Shown: one piece after another, positions 7,153 through 13,402 of the stretch | How positions within the stretch are numbered: the stretch's first letter is position 1 | How the letters are laid out: the number at the start of each line of letters is the position of its first letter | From: an uncultured Clostridium sp. | GTDB lineage: Bacteria > Bacillota > Clostridia > TANB77 > CAG-508 | NCBI GenBank assembly: GCA_900551615.1 | Contig: URWN01000035.1 | Coordinates: 1-13,494, forward strand | Direction: 5' to 3' | Length of the DNA stretch: 13,494 nucleotides | Program-made: the position numbers and the translations under genes | Notes under the pieces: generated by a model | Database searches by the model: none | Told to the model about the DNA's origin: nothing | Seen by the model: the letters and a program-made list of their open reading frames with translations, nothing else

Positions 7153-8484
7153 ATGATAAATTTAGAAGAAAAAACATTAACAGAGCTAAAAGAATTAGCT
7201 AAAGAAAACAATATTAAAAATATTTCAAAATTAAAAAAAGAAGATTTAATACAAGTATTAAACCAAATAGTAAATACAGAAAATACTCAAAATTCAAATA
7301 TACCACATGAACAAAATACAAAAGAAGATAATCAAGAGCTATCTGGATACAAACTAACAAATGAAGGGGACGAAATTGTTGAAGGAATATTAGATGTTTT
7401 ACCTGATGGATATGGATTTTTAAGAGGTGAAAATTATTTATCAAGTCCAAAAGATGTTTATATATCAGTAGTTCAAATAAGAAGATTCAAATTAGACACT
7501 GGTGATATAATAAAAGGTATAGCTAGATGTAAAGAAGGAGAAAAATTCCCTTCATTAATATTCGTTGGTGAAGTTAATGGTGAATCACCAGAAAAAGCAG
7601 CTAGGAGAAAGCGTTTTGATGAATTAACACCTATATATCCAAATGAAAGAATTAAGCTTGAAACAGAAAGCAAAGAATATGCAATGAGAATGATAGACTT
7701 AATGTCACCTATTGGAAAAGGTCAAAGAGGAATGATAGTTGCTCCACCTAAAGTTGGTAAGACGACTTTATTAAAGAAAATAGCAAATAGTATTTCTACA
7801 AACAATCCAGAAGAAAAATTAATAGTATTATTAATAGATGAAAGACCAGAAGAAGTTACAGACATGAAACGTTCTATAAATGGTGAAGTTATATATTCAA
7901 CATTTGATGAATTACCAGAACATCACGTAAAGGTTGCAGAAATGGTTCTTGAAAGAGCAAAAAGGTTAGTAGAACAAGGACAAGACGTAGTTATCTTATT
8001 AGACAGCATAACAAGACTTGCTAGAGCATATAACTTAACAATTCCATCATCTGGAAGAACTTTATCAGGTGGTCTAGACCCTGCTGCATTACATAAACCT
8101 AAAAAATTCTTTGGTGCAGCAAGAAATATTGAATTTGGTGGAAGTCTTACAATTCTTGCAACTGCTTTAGTTGATACAGGAAGTAGAATGGATGATGTCA
8201 TTTTTGAAGAATTTAAAGGTACTGGTAATATGGAAGTTCACTTAGATAGAAAATTATCTGAAAAACGTATCTTCCCAGCAATTGATATTAATAAATCTGG
8301 TACTAGACGTGAAGATTTATTACTTACACCAAAAGAGAAAGAAACAGTATTTGCTTTGCGTAAAGCAATGAATAGTATGCCTGTTGCTGATGTTACTGAA
8401 CAAGTTATTTCTATGATGGTAAAAACTAAGAATAATCAAGAATTTTTAGATAGTATTGACACATATATTAGAAGATTTAAATAA
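7153..8484 (+). CDS. rho: Transcription termination factor Rho
   Basis: Rho is a hexameric RNA-dependent ATPase that terminates untranslated transcripts. The 443-aa product has the Rho N-terminal SAP-like helix domain (about 3-42, LTELKELAKENN and LKKEDLIQVL), then a short polar linker. The cold-shock-like RNA-binding domain (about 72-145) carries DGYGFLRGENY (85-95). The ATPase core shows the P-loop APPKVGKTTLLKK (197-209), Walker B VVILLDSITRLARAYN (279-294) and the Q/R-loop region LSGGLDPAALHKPKKFFGAA (304-323). It ends with ALVDTGSRMDDVIFEEFKGT (338-357), which includes the arginine-finger region. ATG 7153 has TAGGAGG 6 nt upstream. The length is normal, with no large insertion in the RNA-binding domain. 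It is monocistronic between a terminator on each side. Confidence 0.98.
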   Translation: MINLEEKTLTELKELAKENNIKNISKLKKEDLIQVLNQIVNTENTQNSNIPHEQNTKEDNQELSGYKLTNEGDEIVEGILDVLPDGYGFLRGENYLSSPKDVYISVVQIRRFKLDTGDIIKGIARCKEGEKFPSLIFVGEVNGESPEKAARRKRFDELTPIYPNERIKLETESKEYAMRMIDLMSPIGKGQRGMIVAPPKVGKTTLLKKIANSISTNNPEEKLIVLLIDERPEEVTDMKRSINGEVIYSTFDELPEHHVKVAEMVLERAKRLVEQGQDVVILLDSITRLARAYNLTIPSSGRTLSGGLDPAALHKPKKFFGAARNIEFGGSLTILATALVDTGSRMDDVIFEEFKGTGNMEVHLDRKLSEKRIFPAIDINKSGTRREDLLLTPKEKETVFALRKAMNSMPVADVTEQVISMMVKTKNNQEFLDSIDTYIRRFK

Positions 8485-8494
8485 ATATAATTTT

Positions 8495-8535
8495 AAAAGA
8501 TATTAATATAACTTATTATTAATATCTTTTTTAGT
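8495..8535 (+). terminator. Terminator after rho
   Basis: A perfect 14-bp inverted repeat, aaaagatattaata (8495-8508) and tattaatatctttt (8517-8530), has an 8-nt loop and runs into a T tract. It begins 10 nt after the rho stop. The A run on the left arm would also allow it to act on the opposite strand. Confidence 0.85.
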
Positions 8536-8581
8536 ATACCAAAAATATCACATTAATGTAATAGAGGAAAGAATTATAAAT

Positions 8582-8738
8582 ATGAAAATAGATAGATTTA
8601 ATGTAGTAGAATTAAAAGATGGAAATAGAGCGACAATTATAGATGTAAGAGGAAAAAAATGAGTATTTTGCAGAAGTAGTAAATGCCTATGGACAAACAG
8701 TTACAAAAAGAAATATAATAGATGAAGAAATAAAATAA
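8582..8738 (+). pseudogene. Small gene of unknown function frameshifted in an A7 run
   Basis: Frame 1 reads MKIDRFNVVELKDGNRATII and on to DVRGKK, where it meets TGA at 8660-8662, directly after the run A8653-8659. The +1 frame continues sensibly as EYFAEVVNAYGQTVTKRNII to a TAA at 8736-8738. Removing one A (or adding two) joins them into a protein of about 51 residues. The joined product is a small, soluble, beta-rich protein reminiscent of short uncharacterised SH3-like domains; I cannot name the family. AGAGGAAAG (8563-8571) precedes ATG 8582 at about 11-14 nt. Three explanations are open: a true pseudogene, a homopolymer error in the assembly, or transcriptional slippage on the A7 run. 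It is separated from rho by a terminator. Confidence 0.6.
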
Positions 8739-8808
8739 TATTTTAAATTTAAAAACGCACATTATACAAAAATATATATTTAATTTATAATTACTAAAAC
8801 ATTAAAAT

Positions 8809-8850
8809 GAAAAAATTTAAAAATTTAATAAAATTTTAAATCTTTTTTAT
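8809..8850 (+). terminator. A+T-only hairpin upstream of the sigma factor
   Basis: gaaaaaatttaaaa (8809-8822) can pair with ttttaaatctttttt (8834-8848) with one bulge and ends in a T-rich tail. It could terminate the small gene before it or simply reflect base composition. The surrounding 8739-8914 is about 90% A+T and holds no other clear element. TATATT at 8863-8868 could be the -10 box of the sigma-factor operon, but no matching -35 box was found. Confidence 0.3.
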
Positions 8851-8914
8851 ATTTTTTTAAGTTATATTATATGTAAGCTAGTTTATAAAAGAAAGAAAGA
8901 AAGGAGGTATTTAC

Positions 8915-9442
8915 TTGGAAGATAAAGAATTAATCTATAAAATACAGCACGGAAATAAAGAATTATTAGAGATATTAATTGAGAAATATTATGATGATAT
9001 TTATAGATTTTGTTATTATAAAACAGGAAATAGCTCACTTTCTTATGATTTAACACAGGAAACATTCTTGAAATTGATTAAATATATAGGAACTTATAAA
9101 CATAGAGGAAAATTTAAAAGTTATTTAATTACAATAGCAATGAATGTATGTAACACTTATTTTGACGAGAATAAAGTGGAGTTAGAAGAATTAGATGATA
9201 ATCAAACTTATAAAGAAAATGATTCTAATGAATTATCAAGAATAGAACAAAAAAATTCAATTGATAAAGCATTAAAAGAGCTACCAGAAAAACAAAAAGA
9301 AGTAATTATTTTGAAGTATTATGAAGATTTGAAAATTAAAGATATATCTAAAATACTTGATGAAAAAGTACCTACCATTAAATCAAGACTAAAGCAGGGA
9401 ATAGAAAAATTAAGTAGGTATTTAGGAAAGGAGGACTTTTAA
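8915..9442 (+). CDS. ECF-type RNA polymerase sigma factor
   Basis: ECF sigma factors redirect RNA polymerase to a small regulon, usually in response to envelope signals, and are often encoded beside their own regulator. The 175-aa product has the two-domain layout. Region 2 is at about 15-83, with LIEKYYDDIYRFCYY, the -10 recognition helix LTQETFLKLIKYIGTY (46-61) and FKSYLITIAMNVCNTYF (67-83). An acidic linker follows. Region 4 is at about 116-170, with LKELPEKQKEVIILKYYEDL (120-139) and the helix-turn-helix IKDISKILDEKVPTIKSRLK (141-160). Translation starts at TTG 8915, fixed by a perfect AAGGAGGT (8901-8908) 6 nt upstream. It heads a four-gene unit. Its target promoter, possibly its own, could not be identified. 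Confidence 0.93.
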   Translation: MEDKELIYKIQHGNKELLEILIEKYYDDIYRFCYYKTGNSSLSYDLTQETFLKLIKYIGTYKHRGKFKSYLITIAMNVCNTYFDENKVELEELDDNQTYKENDSNELSRIEQKNSIDKALKELPEKQKEVIILKYYEDLKIKDISKILDEKVPTIKSRLKQGIEKLSRYLGKEDF

Positions 9443-9446
9443 TTAG

Positions 9447-10190
9447 ATGGATAAGTGGAGAGAAATTTTAAACAAAAGAGAATTGCCAAGTATAGATGAA
9501 AATAAAAAAAGGCAATCAATAGAAATATTAAAAATGGAAATAGCAAATACAGAAATAACAGTAAAGGAAAGCTATTTTGAAAAGATAAAAAGATATATTC
9601 CTTTTATGAGTAAAATTACTTTTCTTTTCCAATTTATTCTATTATTGGTAGGAATATTAGTTATAAAATCTATGAATTTTGAGAAAACAAGGCTAATTTT
9701 ATCACTTGTAATGCCAATATTAGCATTTCTTCAAATAATGGAGTTAGAGAAAAGTTTTAAATATAATATGTATGAAATTGAAATGAGTTGTAAAATGGAC
9801 TTAAAAGAATCGATTTTAATTAAATTAATAATTAATACATTTATTAATTTATGTATAATGACAGTATTTGCAGTTATGACTGGAACTCATTTTGAACAGG
9901 AAAGTTATGTATTAATTCTTTATTTTTTAGTGCCATTTATGATAACCAATGTTGCTAACATTTTAACAATGCGTTTATTAAAAAATAAGTCAAACGAAAT
10001 TGTAAATATGACGATAATGTTATTAATCAATGCGATTTTATTTAAAATTAATATAAAGTTTCCTAGTGTTTATGAAACTTCAAGTGTTTTAGTATGGTTA
10101 GGTTTATTAATTATAACAGTATTTTATTTTGTAAAAGCTGTTTATCAATTTTATGAAGAGGAGGATGATTATATATGGAACTTGCAATAG
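9447..10190 (+). CDS. Six-helix membrane protein, possible anti-sigma or ABC partner
   Basis: The 247-aa product has no family I can name. An N-terminal cytoplasmic part of about 50 residues (MDKWREILNKRELPSIDENK and on) precedes six hydrophobic helices at about 56-75, 82-98, 124-145, 154-176, 185-203 and 213-235, and an acidic tail (YEEEDDY). It lies 4 nt after the sigma gene, where anti-sigma factors usually sit, and its end overlaps the ATPase gene by 16 nt. It lacks the HxxxCxxC zinc motif of ordinary ZAS anti-sigma factors. The segment MSCKMDLKESILIKLIINTF (113-132) recalls ABC-2 permease halves. So it may hold the sigma factor through its N-terminus, serve as a second transporter subunit, or both. 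The RBS AAAGGAGG (9427-9434) lies inside the end of the sigma gene. Confidence 0.72.
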   Translation: MDKWREILNKRELPSIDENKKRQSIEILKMEIANTEITVKESYFEKIKRYIPFMSKITFLFQFILLLVGILVIKSMNFEKTRLILSLVMPILAFLQIMELEKSFKYNMYEIEMSCKMDLKESILIKLIINTFINLCIMTVFAVMTGTHFEQESYVLILYFLVPFMITNVANILTMRLLKNKSNEIVNMTIMLLINAILFKINIKFPSVYETSSVLVWLGLLIITVFYFVKAVYQFYEEEDDYIWNLQ

Positions 10191-11047
10191 ATAGGCTAAC
10201 AAAACAATATAAAAATAAAATTGCAGTGGATAGAGTTTCTATAAAACTAAAACCAGGAGTTTATGGATTACTTGGTGCAAATGGAGCAGGAAAAACAACA
10301 CTTATGAGAATGATATGTGATATTCAAAATCCAACTTCTGGTCAAATTAAATATAATGGAACAGATATAAAAAAACTAGGGGAGGATTACAGACAAGTTA
10401 TTGGTTATTTACCACAAGATTTTGGATACTATCCAGATTTTACAGCTTATGATTTTTTAATGTATATTGCTGCATTAAAGGGATTATCAAAAGAAAAGGC
10501 TGAAATGAGAGTGAATGAGTTATTACAAATAGTTAATTTGGAAAATGAAAAAAAACAAAAAGTAAAGACATTTTCTGGAGGAATGAAACAAAGATTAGGA
10601 ATTGCACAAGCAATGTTAAATAACCCAAAGATTCTAATTTTAGATGAGCCAACAGCAGGACTAGACCCAAAAGAAAGGGTAAAGTTTAGAAACTTAATTA
10701 GTAGTTTTTCACAAGATAAAATTGTAATATTATCAACTCATATTGTATCAGATATTGAATTTATTGCAGATGAAATTATTGTGATGAAAGCAGGTAAAAA
10801 GATATTAACAGGAACGCCAGAAGAACTTTTACAAGATTTAAGAGGCAGTGTATGGAAATGTGTTGCTTATGATAAAAAAGAAGTAGAAATGCTGAATCAT
10901 AAATATTGTATTATTAATATTCATCAAGAAAATAATACAACAGAATTAAGAATTGTAAGTAGGCAAAAACCAACTGTGAATGCTGTTAATATAGAACCTA
11001 ATTTAGAAGATTTATATTTAGCATATTTTCAAGATAATGAAAAATAG
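10175..11047 (+). CDS. ABC transporter ATP-binding protein (CcmA/BcrA-type)
   Basis: This is the cytoplasmic ATPase of an ABC-2 exporter and hydrolyses ATP to drive the permease encoded next. The 290-aa product has Walker A GANGAGKT (34-41), Q-loop Gln at about 81 (YLPQDFGYYP), signature FSGGMKQRLGIAQAM (133-147), Walker B ILILDEPTAGLDP (153-165) and the switch His in STHI (187-190). About 70 C-terminal residues beyond the nucleotide-binding domain are typical of bacitracin/lantibiotic-type ATPases. ATG 10175 follows GAGGAGG and overlaps the upstream gene by 16 nt, suggesting translational coupling. The substrate is unknown. Related modules handle antimicrobial peptides, lipids or other envelope compounds. 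Confidence 0.95.
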   Translation: MELAIDRLTKQYKNKIAVDRVSIKLKPGVYGLLGANGAGKTTLMRMICDIQNPTSGQIKYNGTDIKKLGEDYRQVIGYLPQDFGYYPDFTAYDFLMYIAALKGLSKEKAEMRVNELLQIVNLENEKKQKVKTFSGGMKQRLGIAQAMLNNPKILILDEPTAGLDPKERVKFRNLISSFSQDKIVILSTHIVSDIEFIADEIIVMKAGKKILTGTPEELLQDLRGSVWKCVAYDKKEVEMLNHKYCIINIHQENNTTELRIVSRQKPTVNAVNIEPNLEDLYLAYFQDNEK

Positions 11048-11067
11048 AAAAGAAAGGAATGAACAAT

Positions 11068-12309
11068 ATGGGAACATTAGTGAAATTTGAATTAAAGAAA
11101 TTATTTAATAAAAAAATGAATATTATTGTAATCATAGTTTGTTTGTTTTTAATAACATTACTATTTTCTATGGCAGGTAAAGATTTTCTAGCAATAGATA
11201 AGAGTGGAAAATCTTATAAAGGTAAAGAGGCTATTAGTGTTAGAAAAGAACAAACGAAAGAGATTTCTGGAACTTTAACAAATGAAAAGATTATAAAAGA
11301 AATAGAAAAATTACAAGAGTTGCATAATGATCCAAATAATCTTATTACAAATAGTGATGGAGAAAAGGGTTTTAGTATTGAAATTTATAATGAATATTTA
11401 AATAATAGACTTGATTTATTAACAAATATAAACCGTGTATATGCAAATTATAATACTAGCTATATAACTGAATTATTTAATCTAAATTTAAAAGAACAGA
11501 AAGATTTTTATGAAACAAGACAACAAAGAATAGAAGAAGAATTAAATCAAAGTTATGATGGAAAAAAATATACACCTCAAGAAAAAGAATATTGGTTAGA
11601 GAAGTCTAATAACACAAAAACACCATTTGAATATGATTTTTATTATGGATATTCTAATTTGTATAACACTTATGAATTACTTATATTTGGAGTAATTGAT
11701 ATATGTATATGTTTAGCATCTGTTTTTGCAGGAGAGTATCAAAATGGTACAGATAAAATATTATTAACCACAAAGTATGGAAAAAGTAAAGGTGTAACTG
11801 CGAAAATAATCGCATCTTATATATTTGCAACATTAGTATTTACAATATATTTAATATTTGCAATAGGAACAATATTCTTAATGTTTGGTACAGATGGAGG
11901 AAATTTACCAATACAACTTTCTAACATATTAAGTCCATACGCACTAACATTCTTCCAGTCACTTTTATATAATATAGTGATTTCATATACAGTATTGTTT
12001 GGTATGGTGGGATTAACATTATTCTTGTCATCTAAACTGAAAAATCCTATGACAGTATTAGTAATAGATATTGCTATTATTATGTTACCAGTATTTTTGA
12101 GCATAAAGTCAGCTTTTGGAATATTAAATAAAATATTATTCTTAATGCCATATAATGCAATTTATTCAAACTTTTCTCAAATGGTATCATATAAGTTAGG
12201 AAATATTGTTATTGATTTACCTATGATGACTATAATTACTTATATTTTTATGATGGTTATAGCATTAATTTGTGCAAAGAAAACATATAGTAAACATCAG
12301 GTAGAATAA
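11068..12309 (+). CDS. ABC-2 type transporter permease
   Basis: This is the membrane subunit that pairs with the preceding ATPase. ATG 11068 (MGTLVKFELKKLF) is preferred over ATG 11059, because AAAGGA (11053-11058) abuts the earlier ATG but lies 9 nt from this one; the product is 413 aa. The first helix is at about 17-36, followed by a large polar extracellular domain (about 37-190) rich in Glu, Lys and Asn. Five or so further helices follow: about 193-213 (ELLIFGVIDICICLASVFAG), then helices around 240-262, 285-312, 322-343 and 378-402. VFAGEYQNGTDKILLTTKYG after the second helix is the typical ABC-2 motif. It lies 20 nt after the ATPase gene. The long outer domain may sense or bind the substrate. 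Confidence 0.9.
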   Translation: MGTLVKFELKKLFNKKMNIIVIIVCLFLITLLFSMAGKDFLAIDKSGKSYKGKEAISVRKEQTKEISGTLTNEKIIKEIEKLQELHNDPNNLITNSDGEKGFSIEIYNEYLNNRLDLLTNINRVYANYNTSYITELFNLNLKEQKDFYETRQQRIEEELNQSYDGKKYTPQEKEYWLEKSNNTKTPFEYDFYYGYSNLYNTYELLIFGVIDICICLASVFAGEYQNGTDKILLTTKYGKSKGVTAKIIASYIFATLVFTIYLIFAIGTIFLMFGTDGGNLPIQLSNILSPYALTFFQSLLYNIVISYTVLFGMVGLTLFLSSKLKNPMTVLVIDIAIIMLPVFLSIKSAFGILNKILFLMPYNAIYSNFSQMVSYKLGNIVIDLPMMTIITYIFMMVIALICAKKTYSKHQVE

Positions 12310-12343
12310 GTAATAAAATTAAATTTTATTTAAGGAGAAAATT

Positions 12344-12441
12344 ATGCATAGTATTCAAAAATAGATAATAATTCCTCAAAAGACAATGATGATCTAGATG
12401 ATTTTATATTATTTAATATGTTTTTTTATGATAAAAAATAA
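12344..12441 (+). pseudogene. Micro-ORF with good RBS, apparently frameshifted in an A5 run
   Basis: AAGGAG (12332-12337) stands 6 nt before ATG 12344, an ideal start, yet the frame stops after MHSIQK at TAG 12362. One extra A in the run 12357-12361 would carry the frame on as IDNNSSKDNDDLDDFILFNM and then FFYDKK to TAA 12439-12441, giving about 32 residues. The joined peptide is acidic in the middle with a hydrophobic, aromatic end, and the family is unknown. It is the last element before the operon terminator, so it would be co-transcribed with the ABC genes. A 19-bp palindrome (12312-12330) lies just before its RBS. It could be a decayed small gene, an assembly indel, or a true six-codon ORF. 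Confidence 0.45.
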
Positions 12442-12457
12442 TAATTTTCTTTTATTC

Positions 12458-12492
12458 AATGATAGCCTAGTTTTAGGCTATTATTTTTTTTT
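12458..12492 (+). terminator. Strong terminator of the ECF-ABC operon
   Basis: atagccta (12462-12469) and taggctat (12474-12481) pair perfectly around a gttt loop. The stem extends by four more pairs (12458-12461 with 12482-12485, one G-U) and runs into T7-T9. It is the only strong terminator after the sigma gene, so it probably ends the whole unit. Confidence 0.92.
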
Positions 12493-12499
12493 GCAATTA

Positions 12500-12539
12500 T
12501 CAAGAAATATCATAAATTGTCATAAATTATCATAAAAAT
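12500..12539. repeat. Four tandem 10-bp repeats, consensus TCATAAATTR
   Basis: Units start at 12500 (tcaagaaata), 12510 (tcataaattg), 12520 (tcataaatta) and 12530 (tcataaaaat). The 10-bp period puts each unit on nearly the same face of the DNA helix. Just downstream is TATAAT (12547-12552). A -35-like TTGTCA lies at 12517-12522, but at 24 bp from that TATAAT, too far for a normal promoter. No gene follows at close range. Confidence 0.6.
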
Positions 12540-12842
12540 TGTTGTTTATAATTTAAGTAAAATTACTAATTTTTAAGAAGGTAGGGGAATAAAAGAAAAA
12601 ATTGTAAAAGTTACAAATATTTTTTAATAATCAAAAATTTTATAATTATAAAAATAAATATTAAATGATAAATATAACTTTAATAAAACTAAAATTTAAT
12701 CATAAGAGAAGAATAATAATAATTTTTAAAATAAAATCATTGCGAAAGCTAATTTAAAAAAACATAAAATAATAAAATAGTAAATTATAATTGGATTCAC
12801 TTTAACATATCAATAAACAATAGAAGAGAGGTAGAAGTAGAT

Positions 12843-12923
12843 ATGGAAAAGTGTAAAAAAAGGAATACAGAACATTGCACAAAATCAAAGTTTTGTGCAA
12901 AAAGAGATAGGAGTAAAATATAA
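12843..12923 (+). CDS. Possible 26-aa Cys-containing small protein
   Basis: The ORF begins MEKCKKRNTEHCTKSKFC and ends AKRDRSKI. It has three Cys (residues 4, 12, 18), two His/Glu-type neighbours and 10 Lys/Arg, and no hydrophobic segment. GAGAGGT (12826-12832) lies about 10-11 nt before ATG 12843, acceptable but slightly long. The coding reading is weakened because residues 11-20 are encoded by a perfect hairpin (12875-12900) that may be the real functional element. No family is recognised and no neighbour gives a role. It could be a small metal-binding protein or a chance ORF. Confidence 0.3.
   Translation: MEKCKKRNTEHCTKSKFCAKRDRSKI
12875..12900. repeat. Perfect 10-bp hairpin inside the small Cys ORF
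   Basis: ttgcacaaaa (12875-12884) and ttttgtgcaa (12891-12900) are exact inverse complements around tcaaag. No T tract follows on either strand, so it is not an ordinary terminator. A second small hairpin, accata/tatggt (12925-12930, 12935-12940), follows 24 nt later. Confidence 0.65.
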
Positions 12924-13006
12924 AACCATACATATATGGTCCTACCCACAAAATCTTGCAATTCCTTGCTATTACTAGTATTTAAGCTGTTTATTCTAAC
13001 AACAAA

Positions 13007-13091
13007 CTATATTACTTCCTTATAAAACTCTCTTAAATTTGATTCTGAAGCCTCATTATTTTTAATTATTCTTGGTTGGATTTTTTTTCAT
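13007..13091 (-). pseudogene. Remnant of a small minus-strand ORF, frameshifted in an A8 run
   Basis: On the minus strand, ATG at 13091-13089 is followed by an A8 run (13088-13081) and the frame soon stops. Removing one A joins MKK to IQPRIIKNNEASESNL and REFYKEVI, ending at TAG 13009-13007, about 27 residues. The joined peptide has protein-like composition, unlike the surroundings, but there is no good RBS. It is probably a decayed gene fragment; chance is not excluded. Confidence 0.3.
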
Positions 13092-13187
13092 TATTGTAAC
13101 CACATATTTTAAAAAAATTTATATAACTTTAGATTATTTTTATAAAAATTTCACAAATCCTCATATTTCAATATTTTGCTCAATTAT

Positions 13188-13373
13188 TCAAACAACAAGT
13201 TATATGTCTGAAAAATAAAAACGCCTTAAAATCGATTCTCGTGCGTCGCTTTTTTAGCCTTTTTCGAGCATTTTTAATAAATGCCTAAAAATCAGCATTT
13301 CTACTAAAAATTATATAATAAACACTAGATTTATAAATTAGCATATCTAATCATAAACATATAACTTGTTTGA
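13188..13373. mobile_element. Inverted-repeat-bounded 186-bp segment (MITE-like or invertible)
   Basis: The left end (13188-13207, tcaaacaacaagttatatgt) is the inverse complement of the right end (13357-13373, acatataacttgtttga) except for one extra CAA triplet. The inner 14 bp (13194-13207 and 13357-13370) match perfectly. The interior is richer in G+C than its flanks and contains a small hairpin, gcattt/aaatgc (13268-13284). No ORF or transposase is present and no clear target duplication is seen at the borders. A non-autonomous transposon relic, an invertible segment or a folded RNA are all possible. Confidence 0.45.
13215..13237 (+). repeat. 23-bp direct repeat, copy 1
   Basis: This 23-bp stretch reads ataaaaacgccttaaaatcg then att, and matches 13380-13402 at 21 of 23 positions. 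It begins 7 nt after the left inverted repeat of the 186-bp segment. Confidence 0.7.
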
Positions 13374-13379
13374 TTAAAT

Positions 13380-13402
13380 ATAAAAATGTCTTAAAATCGA
13401 TT
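13380..13402 (+). repeat. 23-bp direct repeat, copy 2
   Basis: This copy reads ataaaaatgtcttaaaatcg then att. It begins 6 nt after the right inverted repeat, in the same orientation as copy 1. A further shared stretch, ctaaaa(a)ttatataata, follows each copy (13304-13320 and 13445-13460), so the two regions look like a diverged tandem duplication with a deletion. Confidence 0.65.

Noticed and set aside
12517..12552. Full sigma-A promoter TTGTCA ... TATAAT
   Set aside because: The spacing is 24 bp, well beyond the usual 16-18, and such boxes are frequent by chance in this composition.
12665..12757. 30-codon + strand ORF (MINITLIKLKFN...)
   Set aside because: There is no Shine-Dalgarno, the product is pure low-complexity Ile/Lys/Leu, and it is expected by chance in such A+T-rich DNA.
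13221..13260. Minus-strand Rho-independent terminator in the G+C-richer patch
   Set aside because: No complementary stem of useful length could be drawn; only the T runs resemble a terminator tail.
13215..13402. CRISPR array
   Set aside because: There are only two diverged 23-bp copies 165 bp apart, no regular spacers and no cas genes.
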